Assembly: GCA_013397795.1 (NCBI GenBank)
Contig: VZTJ01003242.1
Location: 395,479-459,478, forward strand
Direction: 5' to 3'
Length of the DNA: 64,000 nucleotides
Origin: Orthonyx spaldingii
Taxonomy: Eukaryota > Chordata > Aves > Passeriformes > Orthonychidae
Below, in pieces: positions 23,921 through 35,000 of the stretch. The notes below the pieces were generated by a model that saw nothing but the letters and a program-made list of their open reading frames with translations, was not told the DNA's origin and did not search any database. A program made the translations under genes and the position numbers. Within the stretch, counting starts at the first letter, position 1. Every line of letters starts with the position of its first letter.

Positions 23921-24745
23921 GATCTTAGATATGGGAACTACTATGTGGGTGAAAATCTGTGTGAGTTTTCAGACTCATAATATGGTGGTAAATGATTTTT
24001 ATATTGCCAATTAAAACAGTTCCTCAGGGATCAATTCAGGCACCATTCAATATCTTTTATTCTGCTCAATACCTTTAATCTAGAAGAGGAGATGGGGTGC
24101 AGCCTAATCAAACCTGGGTATAATTCCAAACTAGGTGGTACACAAGGGCTCTTCAGAAGGACTTAAGCTGTAGGAAAGGGATGGTGTCAGCAGAAAACTG
24201 CAGCCTGTATACTGAGGCACATGATTTTTCTCCTCTGAGGAGCATTGACTTGTTCACCTGAAATGTACTTTTGGGACTACAGGGCAGTAAGTGTTTTGAT
24301 AAATGGAAGCAGGTTCATTTGGTCAGGGACAGTAGTACTTATCCCGTGAGGAGAGACTGAGATGTTACGCCTGGAGCAGAGATGGCTTTGAGTGGACCTA
24401 TCAGCATTTCTCCAATACTTGTAGGGAGGTCATCAAGAAGAGGGGACCAGACTCTACTGAAGTTCAAAGAGGTTGGGGAGGGAATGCTAGTGATCGTAAA
24501 TTGCAGTGGGGAACATTTAAACTGGAAAAATTTGTCAAACTGAAGATAGTTAAACGTTCAAGCAGTTTGTCTAGAGAGCTTGGGAATGGAAGTCCTCAGA
24601 GGTTTTTGAGATGTCTTTGGTCAAAGCCCTGAGCAGCTTAATTATTGTTGAGCAGCTTAATTACTGTTGACCTGCTTGGAGTGGGAGGCTGAACCAGGGA
24701 CCCACCAAGGCCCCTCTTGACCAGAATAGTTCTCCAATTCTAAAG
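23715..24745 (+). mobile_element. Old CR1 LINE, forward strand, reverse transcriptase to 3' end
   Basis: This 1-kb segment is a heavily decayed forward-strand CR1. At its 5' side a frame preserves the CR1 reverse transcriptase signature (SCLANLV near 23780, then a block corresponding to the YLDFSKAF region). A second block near 24010-24100 corresponds to the PQG.ILGP...FN region. From about 24340 onward the non-coding 3' part follows the CR1 pattern: a GAGGAGAGACTGAGA-like block, a CTGGAGCAGAGATGGC block, an AGGGAGGTCATCAAGA block, and finally CCCTCTTGACCAGAATAGTTCTCC with a degraded ATTCTAAAG octamer. Indels break every frame. A 19-base tandem duplication lies inside it at 24631-24668. Confidence 0.75.
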
Positions 24746-25446
24746 TTCACAGCTCATTCTTGAGGCCTCAGGACTGTTGTAAAGCAGTAGGAAGTACATA
24801 ATTCTCATTTTGTGTATTTTGTAGGTTTGAGGTGTGCCAGATTGTTGAAGCTGTTCCCTGAAATTATCTACCTGCCTCTTCTTCTCTAATTATCTCTTGG
24901 GAAGGGGTAGTCTATATTCCCATAAATTGTACTTCTTTTGGTGAAATTCTGATTTGACTGCAGAACTGTTCAGTGGGATTTTTCTTCTGCTTGTAGGCAT
25001 AATGGGATTATTTTCATGGACTGATGGAAGAGCCTTCAATCCCAAGATTAATGTTTTGTCTTACATTATGTTGCTACCTACATGTCCTCAGTCAAGCTAA
25101 CATAACGTTTCTAACACTGAAACCATGTTTATTTTTAGCTCTGTTGAATATATTGGCAACTAATTGTTCTTAGTTCAGTGATTCTGTTTCTCAATCTGTT
25201 AAAAACTAGTAAGAGCTTCAGTTCAGAGATTTGTTAGAAAATTCTCTCTCTGACTGAGGCTTCTAAATACCTGCCAAAATAGGTGTGTTATGTGATGTTC
25301 TTAAACTCCTATTTCTCCTGAAATTAGATGAATTGATCTTTTTTGAAGTATATGATTTGTGCTCAAAATTTTGGTATGTTGGAATGTTGTCTTATCCTAA
25401 GATTTTGGCATTATAGTTTGATATATGTTAACTTCTTTTTCATTAG
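24746..25446. other. Unique AT-rich sequence
   Basis: No repeat or gene recognised. If 25447-25542 is an exon, this is the intron ahead of it. A plausible branch point (GTTAAC) lies at about 25427-25432. Confidence 0.5.
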
Positions 25447-25542
25447 AACATTTTCAAGTGAGACTACCTCAGAGAAGAGAGAATAAGTCTAGAAGTAAAA
25501 AAACACTTTTACCACCACCTTCCCGCCAAGCCCGCTATCACT
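25447..25542 (+). CDS. Candidate internal exon, forward strand (96 bases)
   Basis: A well-formed acceptor (TTAACTTCTTTTTCATTAG, with a branch-point-like GTTAAC) precedes a 96-base segment ending CACT|GTAAGT. Only one frame is open: two leading bases, 31 codons and one trailing base, so phase 1 to phase 1 and divisible by three. The translation is basic and proline-rich (QRRENKSRSKKT, then LLPPPSRQARYH), typical of a cytoplasmic tail or a linker. The final 35 bases are GC-rich and contain two CpG dinucleotides, unusual in this CpG-poor, AT-rich neighbourhood. I do not recognise the protein. The donor's last exon base (T) is non-consensus. It may be a true exon of a large gene or a chance pseudo-exon. 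Confidence 0.33.
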
Positions 25543-27210
25543 GTAAGTTCGTTTATTTGACTTCTTTGTAGTTTCCACATGTTTTTGCATATACCCATTT
25601 CCAAGCAGTATAAGTAATCTTTGGCCCTTCCCTTTTAGAATTTTTTTTTATTCTGCCAGTGAGCTACTTGTATTGCCTGTTTAGTTATAATTTTTATTTC
25701 CCAGAATTTCTTAATAATCACATTCCCATATTTTAGAGCAAGACTTGGTATTGAGAGAACTGGAAAATTGATATAGCATACTTAAAAGTACAGATTTCAC
25801 CATCCAGTGATAACAATTGTTTTCTGCCAGTACTGGCCCTTATGCCTCCTTACAACAGAGTGAGCGTCTGGCCATGTGTGTGAAATGGATTTCTATTTAA
25901 ACTTAGGGACTAGTCATATTGCTTGAAACATTTTAACACTGCTGAGGTATAACATGCACTGGAAAGACTTTCACAGTATTAAGAAGTAGGCAGGGTAAAG
26001 AGCAGGGTTTGGGTTTTTTTTGTAGTTTGGTTCTATTTAAGGGAAATGTAACAAGAAATCAATGGTAATCTACCATTTATGAGATTTCTTAGAAGTTGTC
26101 CCCATGACTTTAGTTCACTGGGTGCTTTTGTGTCTTTCTTCCTTTTTTCTCTCCTTAATTTCTTTCCTATTTTGATAGAAAATACTCTGAAAGTGTGTAT
26201 TTATTAACAGGGCGGGTTTTGACTCATGGTTTCAGAGGGACAGTGTGGCTCCAAGCACATTTGAAGAGACATCTAATGGCAGCCCTAATGGTTCTCGCCC
26301 TTGACCATAACCTCATCTGAAATTTCAATTATCCATTCTTGTCCCATAAAAATCATTCCACTATTTCCTTCACATACATCTTGTCCAGCTTTTGTCTATT
26401 ATTTTTCTTTTGCATTATGTGGGTGATTCAGAGATAGAGAAATAAAATCTAAAAAGGCAAGGTCCTGATACTGCCAGATTGTTTTACATAGGTTTCAGTG
26501 CAGTCTGTGAGCATTTTGTCATTGATGACACTGGGACAAGAATTGGACTCTACATGCTCATTGTAATTCAGTGACTCAGTTGAAGACTGCATGGTGTCAC
26601 TAATAAACTCCCTTCAGAGAACAGTAATGGGAAGCTGGTTTCCTGGCACCAGCTGTGTACCTTACTGTGCCCTGCTTCTGTTGAAAATGAAAATGACATA
26701 TGAATTCTACTGATCAGAACATGTTATGGCAACATGCAGAAAGGAGCAAGTTTCATTTTCCACAACGGAAAGGAAGATACACTGTAAAGGCTAAATGTTC
26801 CAAAGGACAAGCATCTTGGGTATACTCTGGGTAAAGGATAGGTGTCCTGGGAACACTTTGTATTAAAGAGAGCTGCATATCTGACAGCAAAGCAGGAGCA
26901 GTCAGATCAGCAAAACTGCCTGAAATATTGAAGAAAAAAAGCTAATTACATGTTTAACTGAATCAATGATAAACCTGGGATTGTGAGACTTCTTTATTGT
27001 TGTTTAGGTTTTGTTTTCCTTTGTAGTGTTTGTTTTTGTTTGTAATTGACTGATAGGCAGAGTCTTGGTCCTGAAAGGCCAATCTTATTATTCATCTCAA
27101 TTTTCACCTTTCACACAAGATGAAATCTCAGAGGCAGTCATAACCATAAACTCTCTCTTCAGTGCCTCTGTAGGCTGCCTTTTGAAGGTTAGGTGAGCAC
27201 CAAAATGTTA
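25543..27210. other. Unique sequence
   Basis: No element recognised. G/T-rich low complexity lies at 26997-27045. Confidence 0.5.
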
Positions 27211-27439
27211 CCTTTTCTTTTCTTTTTCTTTTTATCCTTTTTTTTCTTTTTCTTTCTTTTTCTTTTTTTTTTNTTTTTCTTTTTCTTTTTCTTTTTCTTT
27301 TTCTTTTTCTTTTTCTTTTTCTTTTTCTTTTTCTTTTTCTTTTTCTTTTTCTTTTTCTTTTTCTTTTTCTTTTTCTTTTTCTTTTTCTTTTTCTTTTTCT
27401 TTTTCTTTTTCTTTTTCTTTTTTTTTTTATTTTTTTTCT
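27211..27439. repeat. (CTTTTT)n hexamer tract with pyrimidine-only flanks
   Basis: About 230 bases of almost pure pyrimidine. The core from about 27274 to 27421 is an essentially perfect CTTTTT hexamer repeated some 24 times. The left flank (27211-27272) is an irregular CTTT/CTTTTT array with one N at 27273, and the right flank is mostly T. Frames across it translate to poly-Lys-Arg on one strand and poly-Phe on the other. These are artefacts of the repeat. Confidence 0.97.
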
Positions 27440-30400
27440 GTTTACCAAAAGATTCTGTCTTCCCTTTTGAAGCTAATGGTGTCTATTTCTTGTGTGTTAC
27501 CTGTATCCTCTTCTAGTCCTCCTTTTTTTTCCTATCTCTCATTTAGTTTTCCTCTGCTCTTCAATTCCTTGGAGTTTCACGCTGGAGATACATGACTTGT
27601 CTGCAAGCTTTCAAGAGTCACAAATGAAATGAGCTTAGGAACTTTTTGTCTCTTGATACCAAGTGCAAAAAATTTACCTAAATGCTGTAGTTTTGCTTGT
27701 CAGTTACTGAATCCTGTGAGAAATACCTGAAGTAATAAAATTATGGGACATACTGCAAAGAAAAGCAGAAATAGAGACAGTCTTGATTTAATGGAGAGAA
27801 TCATTATTGATTTCTGTCCTCTAGAACAGAGCTTAAAATAAATTAAAATCCATTACTTTCAATGGCAGATATTTTAAAAGCCTCCATGGAAAGTTGCAAA
27901 ACATACTGTACTGGAGTTAAAATGTCTCTTCATTTTTATACACTTCTGTCTTGTTACAAGTGAAGTTTTTGCTCTTACACCATCAGAAGAACCGATTTCC
28001 TAATGCTTACAATCAGTATCTTCATAGATTCAATTGCACCTGGGTTACCACACATACTGTTCAATGTTCTCAGCCAAACAGGATCCAGCATGTCAAAATA
28101 TAATCTGCAAGGTAATCCTAGAGTTTGAAGAAAAAAATTCTGTAGACTTGGAAATCCCTGACTTTGACTCAGCATTGCTTTGAATACCCAATGAACAGTG
28201 AGGGAGAATCATGGTCTTTGAAGTGTCTCTGTTTCAATTAAAAAAGACAAAATCACCTGAGCTCTTTAAAAAGTTCTGATTTACTTGGTGTTGTATTGTC
28301 ATCAATTCTGATTTTCCTTCTTTCTTCAACTTATCCCATCTATTTTCAGCAAACATTAGAAGTACCTTCCCATGAAAGGCTTTTTGTGAGTTAGATCTTA
28401 GAAAACTGGTGTACATTATCTTCACTTGTTTTTCATCTTCATTTTTAAAATGGCTTCTGTTTCTTCATGCAGTAAAAGACTCAGGAGAAAACACAGTACC
28501 TTGGTAATGTAAGAATGTCAGCCAGTTTTTGCCCCCACATTCCTCACTTCAAGAGAAAGTACTGCCTTAGCACAATTCTATAGTATTCTCTTGGGTAGAA
28601 GAACTTATAATTGCAAAACATTGTCTTTCAAATCTCTTTATTCTTCTCCCCTCTTTTTCCTTTGTTTTTGTTTGTTCATTTGTTTAGTTTTGTTTCATCT
28701 ATGTTAGGATGTTCATTTCTATTCTTTCCCTCTGGTTCTTGAAGCATTAGTTACAATATACCCTATACTCAGTTTTTGTGGAGAATAAAATACCTGATAA
28801 AGAAAAATGCAATATTTCAATGTCACAACTGTTTGTATAGTGCAAACTGAACTGCCTTGCTACTTTGGCTTATGGAAGCCAAGAACTACTTGGATTTACC
28901 AGAGAACCCAGGCAGCCTCTACTCCTATACTAGTCCATGGAAGGCTGATATTTAGGAAGATTGATATTTAGGATAAGGAAGAATTATATTTAACCTGACA
29001 AAAATAAAATTCTAATTTCTTTCTGCCCTGTCACTGTGAGTTTGATCAGTGAAAGGCACTTGTCATTATCCTTCCTCAGGAATCAGCAACAGAACAAGCT
29101 GGTCAAGGATGAAACTAAGTCTATATAGTATTTGTATGATTTGGCCTTTCTCCAACTTGCTTACTCTTACCCACCTTTGAGGACCAAAGAAATATCGTAC
29201 GGCCCTATCAACACAAGTTAGTGAATAATTTTGTATATCATTGCATATTAGGAGAGGCTTTCTACAGGGAATTTTCAGACAGGTACTCTGTTCTATATAA
29301 TAAGTAAAATAAGCTGCACCATGTATCTCCTTCCCCATACAACTTCATGGTAAAGCCACTGACAGTTTATTTGAAATCCTCTTTGCAGATATTTACTCTG
29401 TTTTCCACCCACTAACGTATTTTTATTTTCATTCTTATTTTTTTTTTGTCTTATCTGAAGAACCTGTAGCTATGACAAATATTGCTTTTAGAATAGGGCA
29501 TAATATTTTATGACATGTGCTATTTTCCTTAATAGTTATAAGAGACCAGAGCTGGCACTTGTAACTGATAATTCTTTACAGCAAAAAAAGTTTGTTACAG
29601 CTATAGAAAGGGCTTATAGATTGCTAACAATAACTTCCACTAAGCACAACTTGTCATGTTTTCAAAAATCCTGGGGAGTTCCTAGGCTTCATAAGCCTTC
29701 TGGAAGTGCCAGTTTCCTTTATGGTCACTTACGTATGGCAGTGCAAATTGTATCCTCAGGGTGCATTCACTGAGCATCAACTCATGTTTCAGTTTTCAGC
29801 AAATTTTCTGATTTTTTTATCCATGCCTTTTCCAAGTTCTGTCTTCAAATGACTAACTTACAAAAATCCTAACTGTTTCCTTTTGCAAACTCCATTTTCT
29901 TCCGTACCTTTTTCTAATTCTTTTTCAGATGGAAGGTAATGATCATGACTTGGGAGTGACATAAAAGCATGACCTGCAGAAAACAATTATTCTCCATGTG
30001 AGATTTATGAAGAATATAATTCAGTGGACCATCAACAGCTGGTGCCTTCCTAGCATCTCAGAACTGAAGAGAGCTGATTCCAAATGTTTTTAGCTTCTAA
30101 CATTAATCAAATGTTCACAAAACTTTCTAATTAATTATATACACTTGTTTTCAGTTTTTTGAGTGACCTTTGAAACACTGCATTCTGCAAAAATTAAGAC
30201 TGTCTATTCTTCTGTGCTCTATGAAAAATGGAGACCATTTATCTAAATGAAGAATAAGAACTTTTAACCATTGTGAATAAGTAAATGTATATGCAAATGT
30301 AAACATACACACATCGAGATTCATATATACATATATATGTACATAATTCCAATTGTGTATTCTTCTTCCTAGTTCTCTGCCTGACATCCTAATTTAGAAA

Positions 30401-30505
30401 TCAATAAACCCCCTGTAGGTAACAAAAATCCATTATTTCAGTTAGAGCATCACTCTCCCTACCACTGGCATCCACATGTGTTTTCATAAAATTTGTTCTT
30501 TTTTT
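27440..30505. other. Unique AT-rich sequence
   Basis: No interspersed repeat or gene recognised. A T/G-rich tract lies at 28657-28700. An imperfect direct duplication (GATATTTAGGA) occurs at 28948-28958 and 28963-28973. Confidence 0.55.
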
Positions 30506-30546
30506 NNNNNNNNNNNNNNNNNNNNNNNNNNNNNNNNNNNNNNNNN
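30506..30546. other. Assembly gap (41 N)
   Basis: A run of 41 undetermined bases bounded by T runs on both sides, consistent with a homopolymer or simple repeat that failed to assemble. The true length is unknown. Confidence 0.99.
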
Positions 30547-30635
30547 TTTTTAATTAAAGGGACAGCAACAGGCTTGACAGATGTATTTCAAAGTAGATCT
30601 GTTGTGGATATGGATTAAAATAAAAACAAAACCCT

Positions 30636-30686
30636 AAAATACCTTGTGGGACTCTTCCAACTCAGCATACTCTGTGATTCTCTGAA
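30636..30686 (+). mobile_element. CR1 LINE 3' terminus (forward strand)
   Basis: CTTGTGGGACTCTTCCAACT followed by CAGCATACTCTGTGATTCTC matches the CR1 3' end in sense orientation, including the terminal octamer-like repeats. Only about 50 bp are recognisable. The assembly gap 90 bp upstream may conceal more. Confidence 0.7.
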
Positions 30687-30699
30687 AATGATTTGGAAG

Positions 30700-30725
30700 T
30701 CTACTACTACTACTACCACTACTAA
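30700..30725. repeat. (CTA)n microsatellite
   Basis: Short run of CTA trinucleotides with one CCA interruption, between two oppositely oriented CR1 ends. Confidence 0.9.
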
Positions 30726-30796
30726 TTTGGTCCATTCTGCTACCAAAAACTGTGCGAATTTTTATCTGTGTCTAATGAGTGCATTCATGGTGGTCA

Positions 30797-32005
30797 CAGA
30801 ATGATAAAATCACAGAATAGTTAAGATTAGAAGTGACTTCTGGAGATCTTTTGGTCCAAACCTCCTGCCAAGGCAGTGTCAACTAAAGCAGGTTAGACAG
30901 GAACACATGCAGGTGGGTTTTTAGTGCCCCCAGAGGGAAAGACTCCATGACCTCTCTGGGCAGCCTGTTCTAGTGCTCTACCACTCTCAATAGAAAGAGG
31001 TTCTTCCTCATATTAAGGTGAAATTTGTTGTGTTTTATTTTATGGTCATTGCTCCTTGTCCTGTCGCTGGGCACCATCCTCTTGATACCCGCCTTCAAGA
31101 TATTCATAAGCATTAGTGAGATCCCTTCTCAGTCTTCTCCAGACTAAACAGTCCCAGCTCCTGCAGTCTCTCCTCATGAAAGAGATGCCCCAAACCCCCA
31201 TCATCCTTGTGGCCCTCACTGGATCCTCTCCAGTACCTCCTTTTCTTTCTTGTACTGAGGAGCTCAGAACTGGATACAGGACATCAGATGTGGCCTCACT
31301 AGGGTCAAGTAGAAGGGGAGGATCACTTTCCATGACCTGCTGGCAACACTTCTCTCTTTATGGCAGGTTTCCATTTGCCCTCCTAGCCACAAGGACACAC
31401 TGCTGGCTCATGGTCAACTTGTTATCCCTCAAAACTCCCAGGTCTTTCTCCACCGAGCTGCTCTCTAGGAAGTTGGCCCTCAGCCTGTGTTGGTACTTGG
31501 GGTTATTCCTCCCCACGTGCAGGACCCTGCACCTGCCCTTGTTGAACCTCATTAGGTTTCTCTCGGCCAAACATTCCAGCCAATCAAGGTCCCACTGAAT
31601 GGCAGCACAGCCTTCAGGTGTATCAGCCTCTCCCCCCAGTTTTGAATCATCAACAAACTTGCTGAGGGTGTGTTGTATACCTTTGTCCAGGTCATTGATA
31701 AACAGGTTGAATGAGACTGGACACAGTATTGATGCCTGGGGAATGCCACTGACGACAGGCCTCCATCTGGATTCTGCTCTGCTGATCACAACCCTCTGAG
31801 CTCTGTCATTCAGACAGTTCTTGATTCACCTCACTCTCCATTCCTCTAATCCACATTTCCTGAACTTACCTGTGAGGATTTTAAGGGTGATGGTGTCAAA
31901 AGCCTTGCTGAAGTCCAGTCATCCACTGCTCTCCTCTCTTTGACCCATCCTGCCATGCCATCATAGCAGACTCTAAGTTTGGTCAAGTGTGGCTCATCTT
32001 CCATT
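30797..32005 (-). mobile_element. CR1 LINE, reverse strand, 1.2 kb, 5' truncated
   Basis: In reverse orientation the element begins at its 3' terminus (TCACAGAATGATAAAATCAC and TTAGAAGTGACTTCTGGAGA), continues through the classic CR1 3' untranslated block (GGGCAGCCTGTTCTAGTGCT), and then through the C-terminal part of ORF2. The reverse transcriptase remnant contains the active-site block at 31657-31646. Homology extends past a CAAAAGCCTTGCTGAAGTCC block (about 31898) and fades near 32005. It is therefore a typical 5'-truncated CR1. Its 3' end faces the forward CR1 end at 30636-30686. Confidence 0.93.
31358..31789 (-). pseudogene. CR1 ORF2 reverse transcriptase, C-terminal half (broken)
   Basis: A 143-codon frame on the reverse strand. 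In order it carries SGIPQASILCPVSFNLFIND (the polymerase B-type block), LSKFVDDSKLGG around codons 42-53 (the active site, normally FADDTKLGG), and the LLR-like C-terminal thumb block with VEKDLGVLRD.KL. One alanine of the FADD motif is replaced by valine, but both catalytic aspartates remain. The frame stops early at GNLP and has no N-terminal part, so no functional enzyme is encoded. In a full CR1 this enzyme copies the element's RNA at the insertion site. The frame on the opposite strand (31116-31598) is its shadow. Confidence 0.9.
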
Positions 32006-35000
32006 TAAAATCTCCATAATTTAGACTTTTCTCCCTGTGGGGAACAGATTTCTTAACTTTGTCATTCATGTAGAAGATAAGGCATGTTCTTGGAGATGTT
32101 TTCCAGAGTGTAACACTCTGGTGTATCTACAGCAACCTGAAAGTGTAATTTATGAGCATTAGCCATATCCACTAATTAGTCAATCCCTCTTGAGATCTTT
32201 GAGGAAGATGCTTAACAGCCCTGATTTAAGTGTCCATCTACCATGTGTTCTTGGCAGGTGAACTTGAAAAATGTGCTACAGGAAAGATAGCATCAAAATG
32301 CTTTAAATTGACCTACACTTCTAATCAATTTATCTGTTACATATCAATATAGAGATTTTAGATTATTAAGTGTTTATATAAAATTACCTTATTAGAACCA
32401 CACAGCATGGGTGTGAGAGGGTTTGTGATTAAATGCATGCACTGCACCTTTGCTGAGATTTATCACTGTGCTTGCAAGTACCCAATACTTCATTTCTTGT
32501 GGTAGGAGCAGTTCATGTTTTCTCTTTTAATTCATAAAGATGTTTTCTAACAATATTTTTATATTCTGTGCAGAAGAATTGAGAACTGGAACTTTTTAGT
32601 TGTGATAAGATTTTGCACAGCAGGCCAGAATAGAGAATTTAAGCTTCAAAATCCACAAGAGGTTTGGAATTGCACTGAATGTTTTGGGCTTTATTCCATG
32701 GGGTGTGATGACAGAAAAGCTTATACATAAAATCTCATATTATGAAGCAATTTCAGCTCTTTAATACATGTTGCTGGTTCATTTCTGTAGCTTTCCTCAA
32801 GAAATTAATAATCTTCTAAAGATCAGACTGGGACTAAAATATCGAAAGATCTTTTTACAGTCCACTGTACCCCACAACATTTATAGTCAATGAGGCTAAT
32901 ACTGGTGATACCAATGTTTATCTGAACAGTATTTGTATGCCTTTAATGAGAGATTTTATGATTTTTTCCACTGGTTTTAATGCTCTAATAGTTTTCTATT
33001 TTCTTGCTGTTAAAATAAATTTGATCTCTTCTTTTGCCTCAGTAATGTTACCCAAGTTATCATTTTTATTTGTAATTAATTTGTTTTAGGCTATTAATTT
33101 TACTTGCAGTCAAGTTGTTGTAACTGTAAAAAAAATTCTTAGATTTATTTCACACATCTCAAAAAAGTCATTGCTCTTTGAGGAATTTAATTCCTTTCTT
33201 TTGTGGCTCGTTTTTTTTGTTGTTTTTGGTTTGTTTTTTTTTTTAAATAACTGGACAATAACTTCCTGTCCATTTGCATTTCCATTGAAATGAATTGTTT
33301 TACTCTCAAATGGCAGCGCACAAGTATTTTGTAGAAGTGTTGACTTGTACAGGTCTTTTCAGTCTAATTGAACAAACAATCTGATTTTATTTGCAAAGTA
33401 TTTTCAAACTAAATTAATCCATTTTCATGTTCTAGACCCCATAGAACTTAATGTACTCTTAATGACGAAGTAATGGATGATAATAAAGTGATAGATATGT
33501 AACAGTAAAGAAATATTAGTGAGATCAAGCCTTTTTATCCTGGCATCAAACCCATACACTTGAGGTAACCAGCGCTCAGAGGGCTATTGCTGCTGACTGT
33601 AGTTGCTGTAATGAATTCTTCATTCTTATACTCTCTTTAAATAAAAAAAATTGTAAAAAACTTCAGTGTCTCCTTGTATTGGAAATTAAATTATATCAAA
33701 TGTTGGCGTTAGGGACATGATGAGTTTGTTTTTTTTTTATGAATATGATTTAGGTCTCTTTACAGAAAATTATATTCCTCTGGGGGATGATTTCTCACTG
33801 ATTCTGATAAACCAAGAGGTGTAACTGACACAGGAAAAAAAATAATCTTTTGGGCTCAATGAAAGAATTCTACTGGCTGGTGCTGGTACCAACAGATTAA
33901 AAACCCAGCTTGTCAAAAAAATCATGTTTTATATAATTCTTAGTTTACAGCAAATTATAACCTTAAGGCTTTTGGAATTCCAAACGTGAGTGTTTTAACA
34001 TTAACATAACACAGAAATGTATTCATAAGAAAGGATTCTGTGATAATTTGGTGTATATTTTATCAGGAACTGCAAATTGGAAGTAAATGTAGCAGACTTG
34101 TGTATTAAAGCATGTCATTATTCACTCACTTTAAAAAAAATACTTTATGAGGTAAATTTCTTAGCAAAACAAACAAAAAACCAACAAGGAAGTATTCACA
34201 TATTCCCTCTAAGAGATGTCATGATACAAAAAAATGGAAACATACAGAAATGACCATACAAAGTTTAACATGTAACAAATGCTGTCAATAGCCCTCTACA
34301 GCAATATCTATTAGGCTCTACGTCAAAGGTTTTTAGATGACTTCACCGCCTTAATAGATCATGAGACTAGGGAAGTGAGAAAATACTTCAACATTAACCC
34401 ATATGGGAATTGGCAATGGGAATTTTCCACTACTATACAACAGTTCAAGATCACAAAATTTAGTTTGACTAGATAAAGGAAAATATTTTTTTTTTTCTGT
34501 ATTTGTATCTATTCATAGCTCTAAAAGAGAAAAAAAAATCTGCACAGTAGTTCCCAATTCAATTATTGGGGAACAGACTGAAGCATAAGAATAATCCTGA
34601 TTTATAAGATTCTTCAATTATTATTCTTAAGAATTACTTATCATTATGCAGATCAAGTCTGGCAGAAAAGTTGATCAGAAAAGACAAAAAAAAAATATCT
34701 ATCAAACATTCTTTAGAAAGTAAGCAAGTGTTGAGGTATTATTTTAAAACTTTAGTTTCCGGTTTTTGAAAATACTGCCTGGGATGGGGAAGGTTGGCAA
34801 AGAGATTGTCTTAATTAAAATTGCCACTTCGGTCTTTTTAAAATGTTCTCTAGTGAACTTCTCTTATGCAACACAGTCAAAAAGTGAAACTTGGGAAAGA
34901 TCACAAAGAAAGTTGAGAAAGTTAAATCCTCATAGATCAAAAAATGACAGTGAGGTCTGCTGAAGGACTAATGAAGCAAATAGACTGTGGTTTGTTCTAT

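Noticed and set aside
27128..27516. Poly-Lys-Arg (reverse) and poly-Phe (forward) open frames
   Set aside because: Both are translations of the (CTTTTT)n tract; a hexamer repeat contains no stops in these frames.
31116..31598. 160-codon forward open frame
   Set aside because: Antisense to the CR1 3' region and the reverse transcriptase remnant at 31358-31789.
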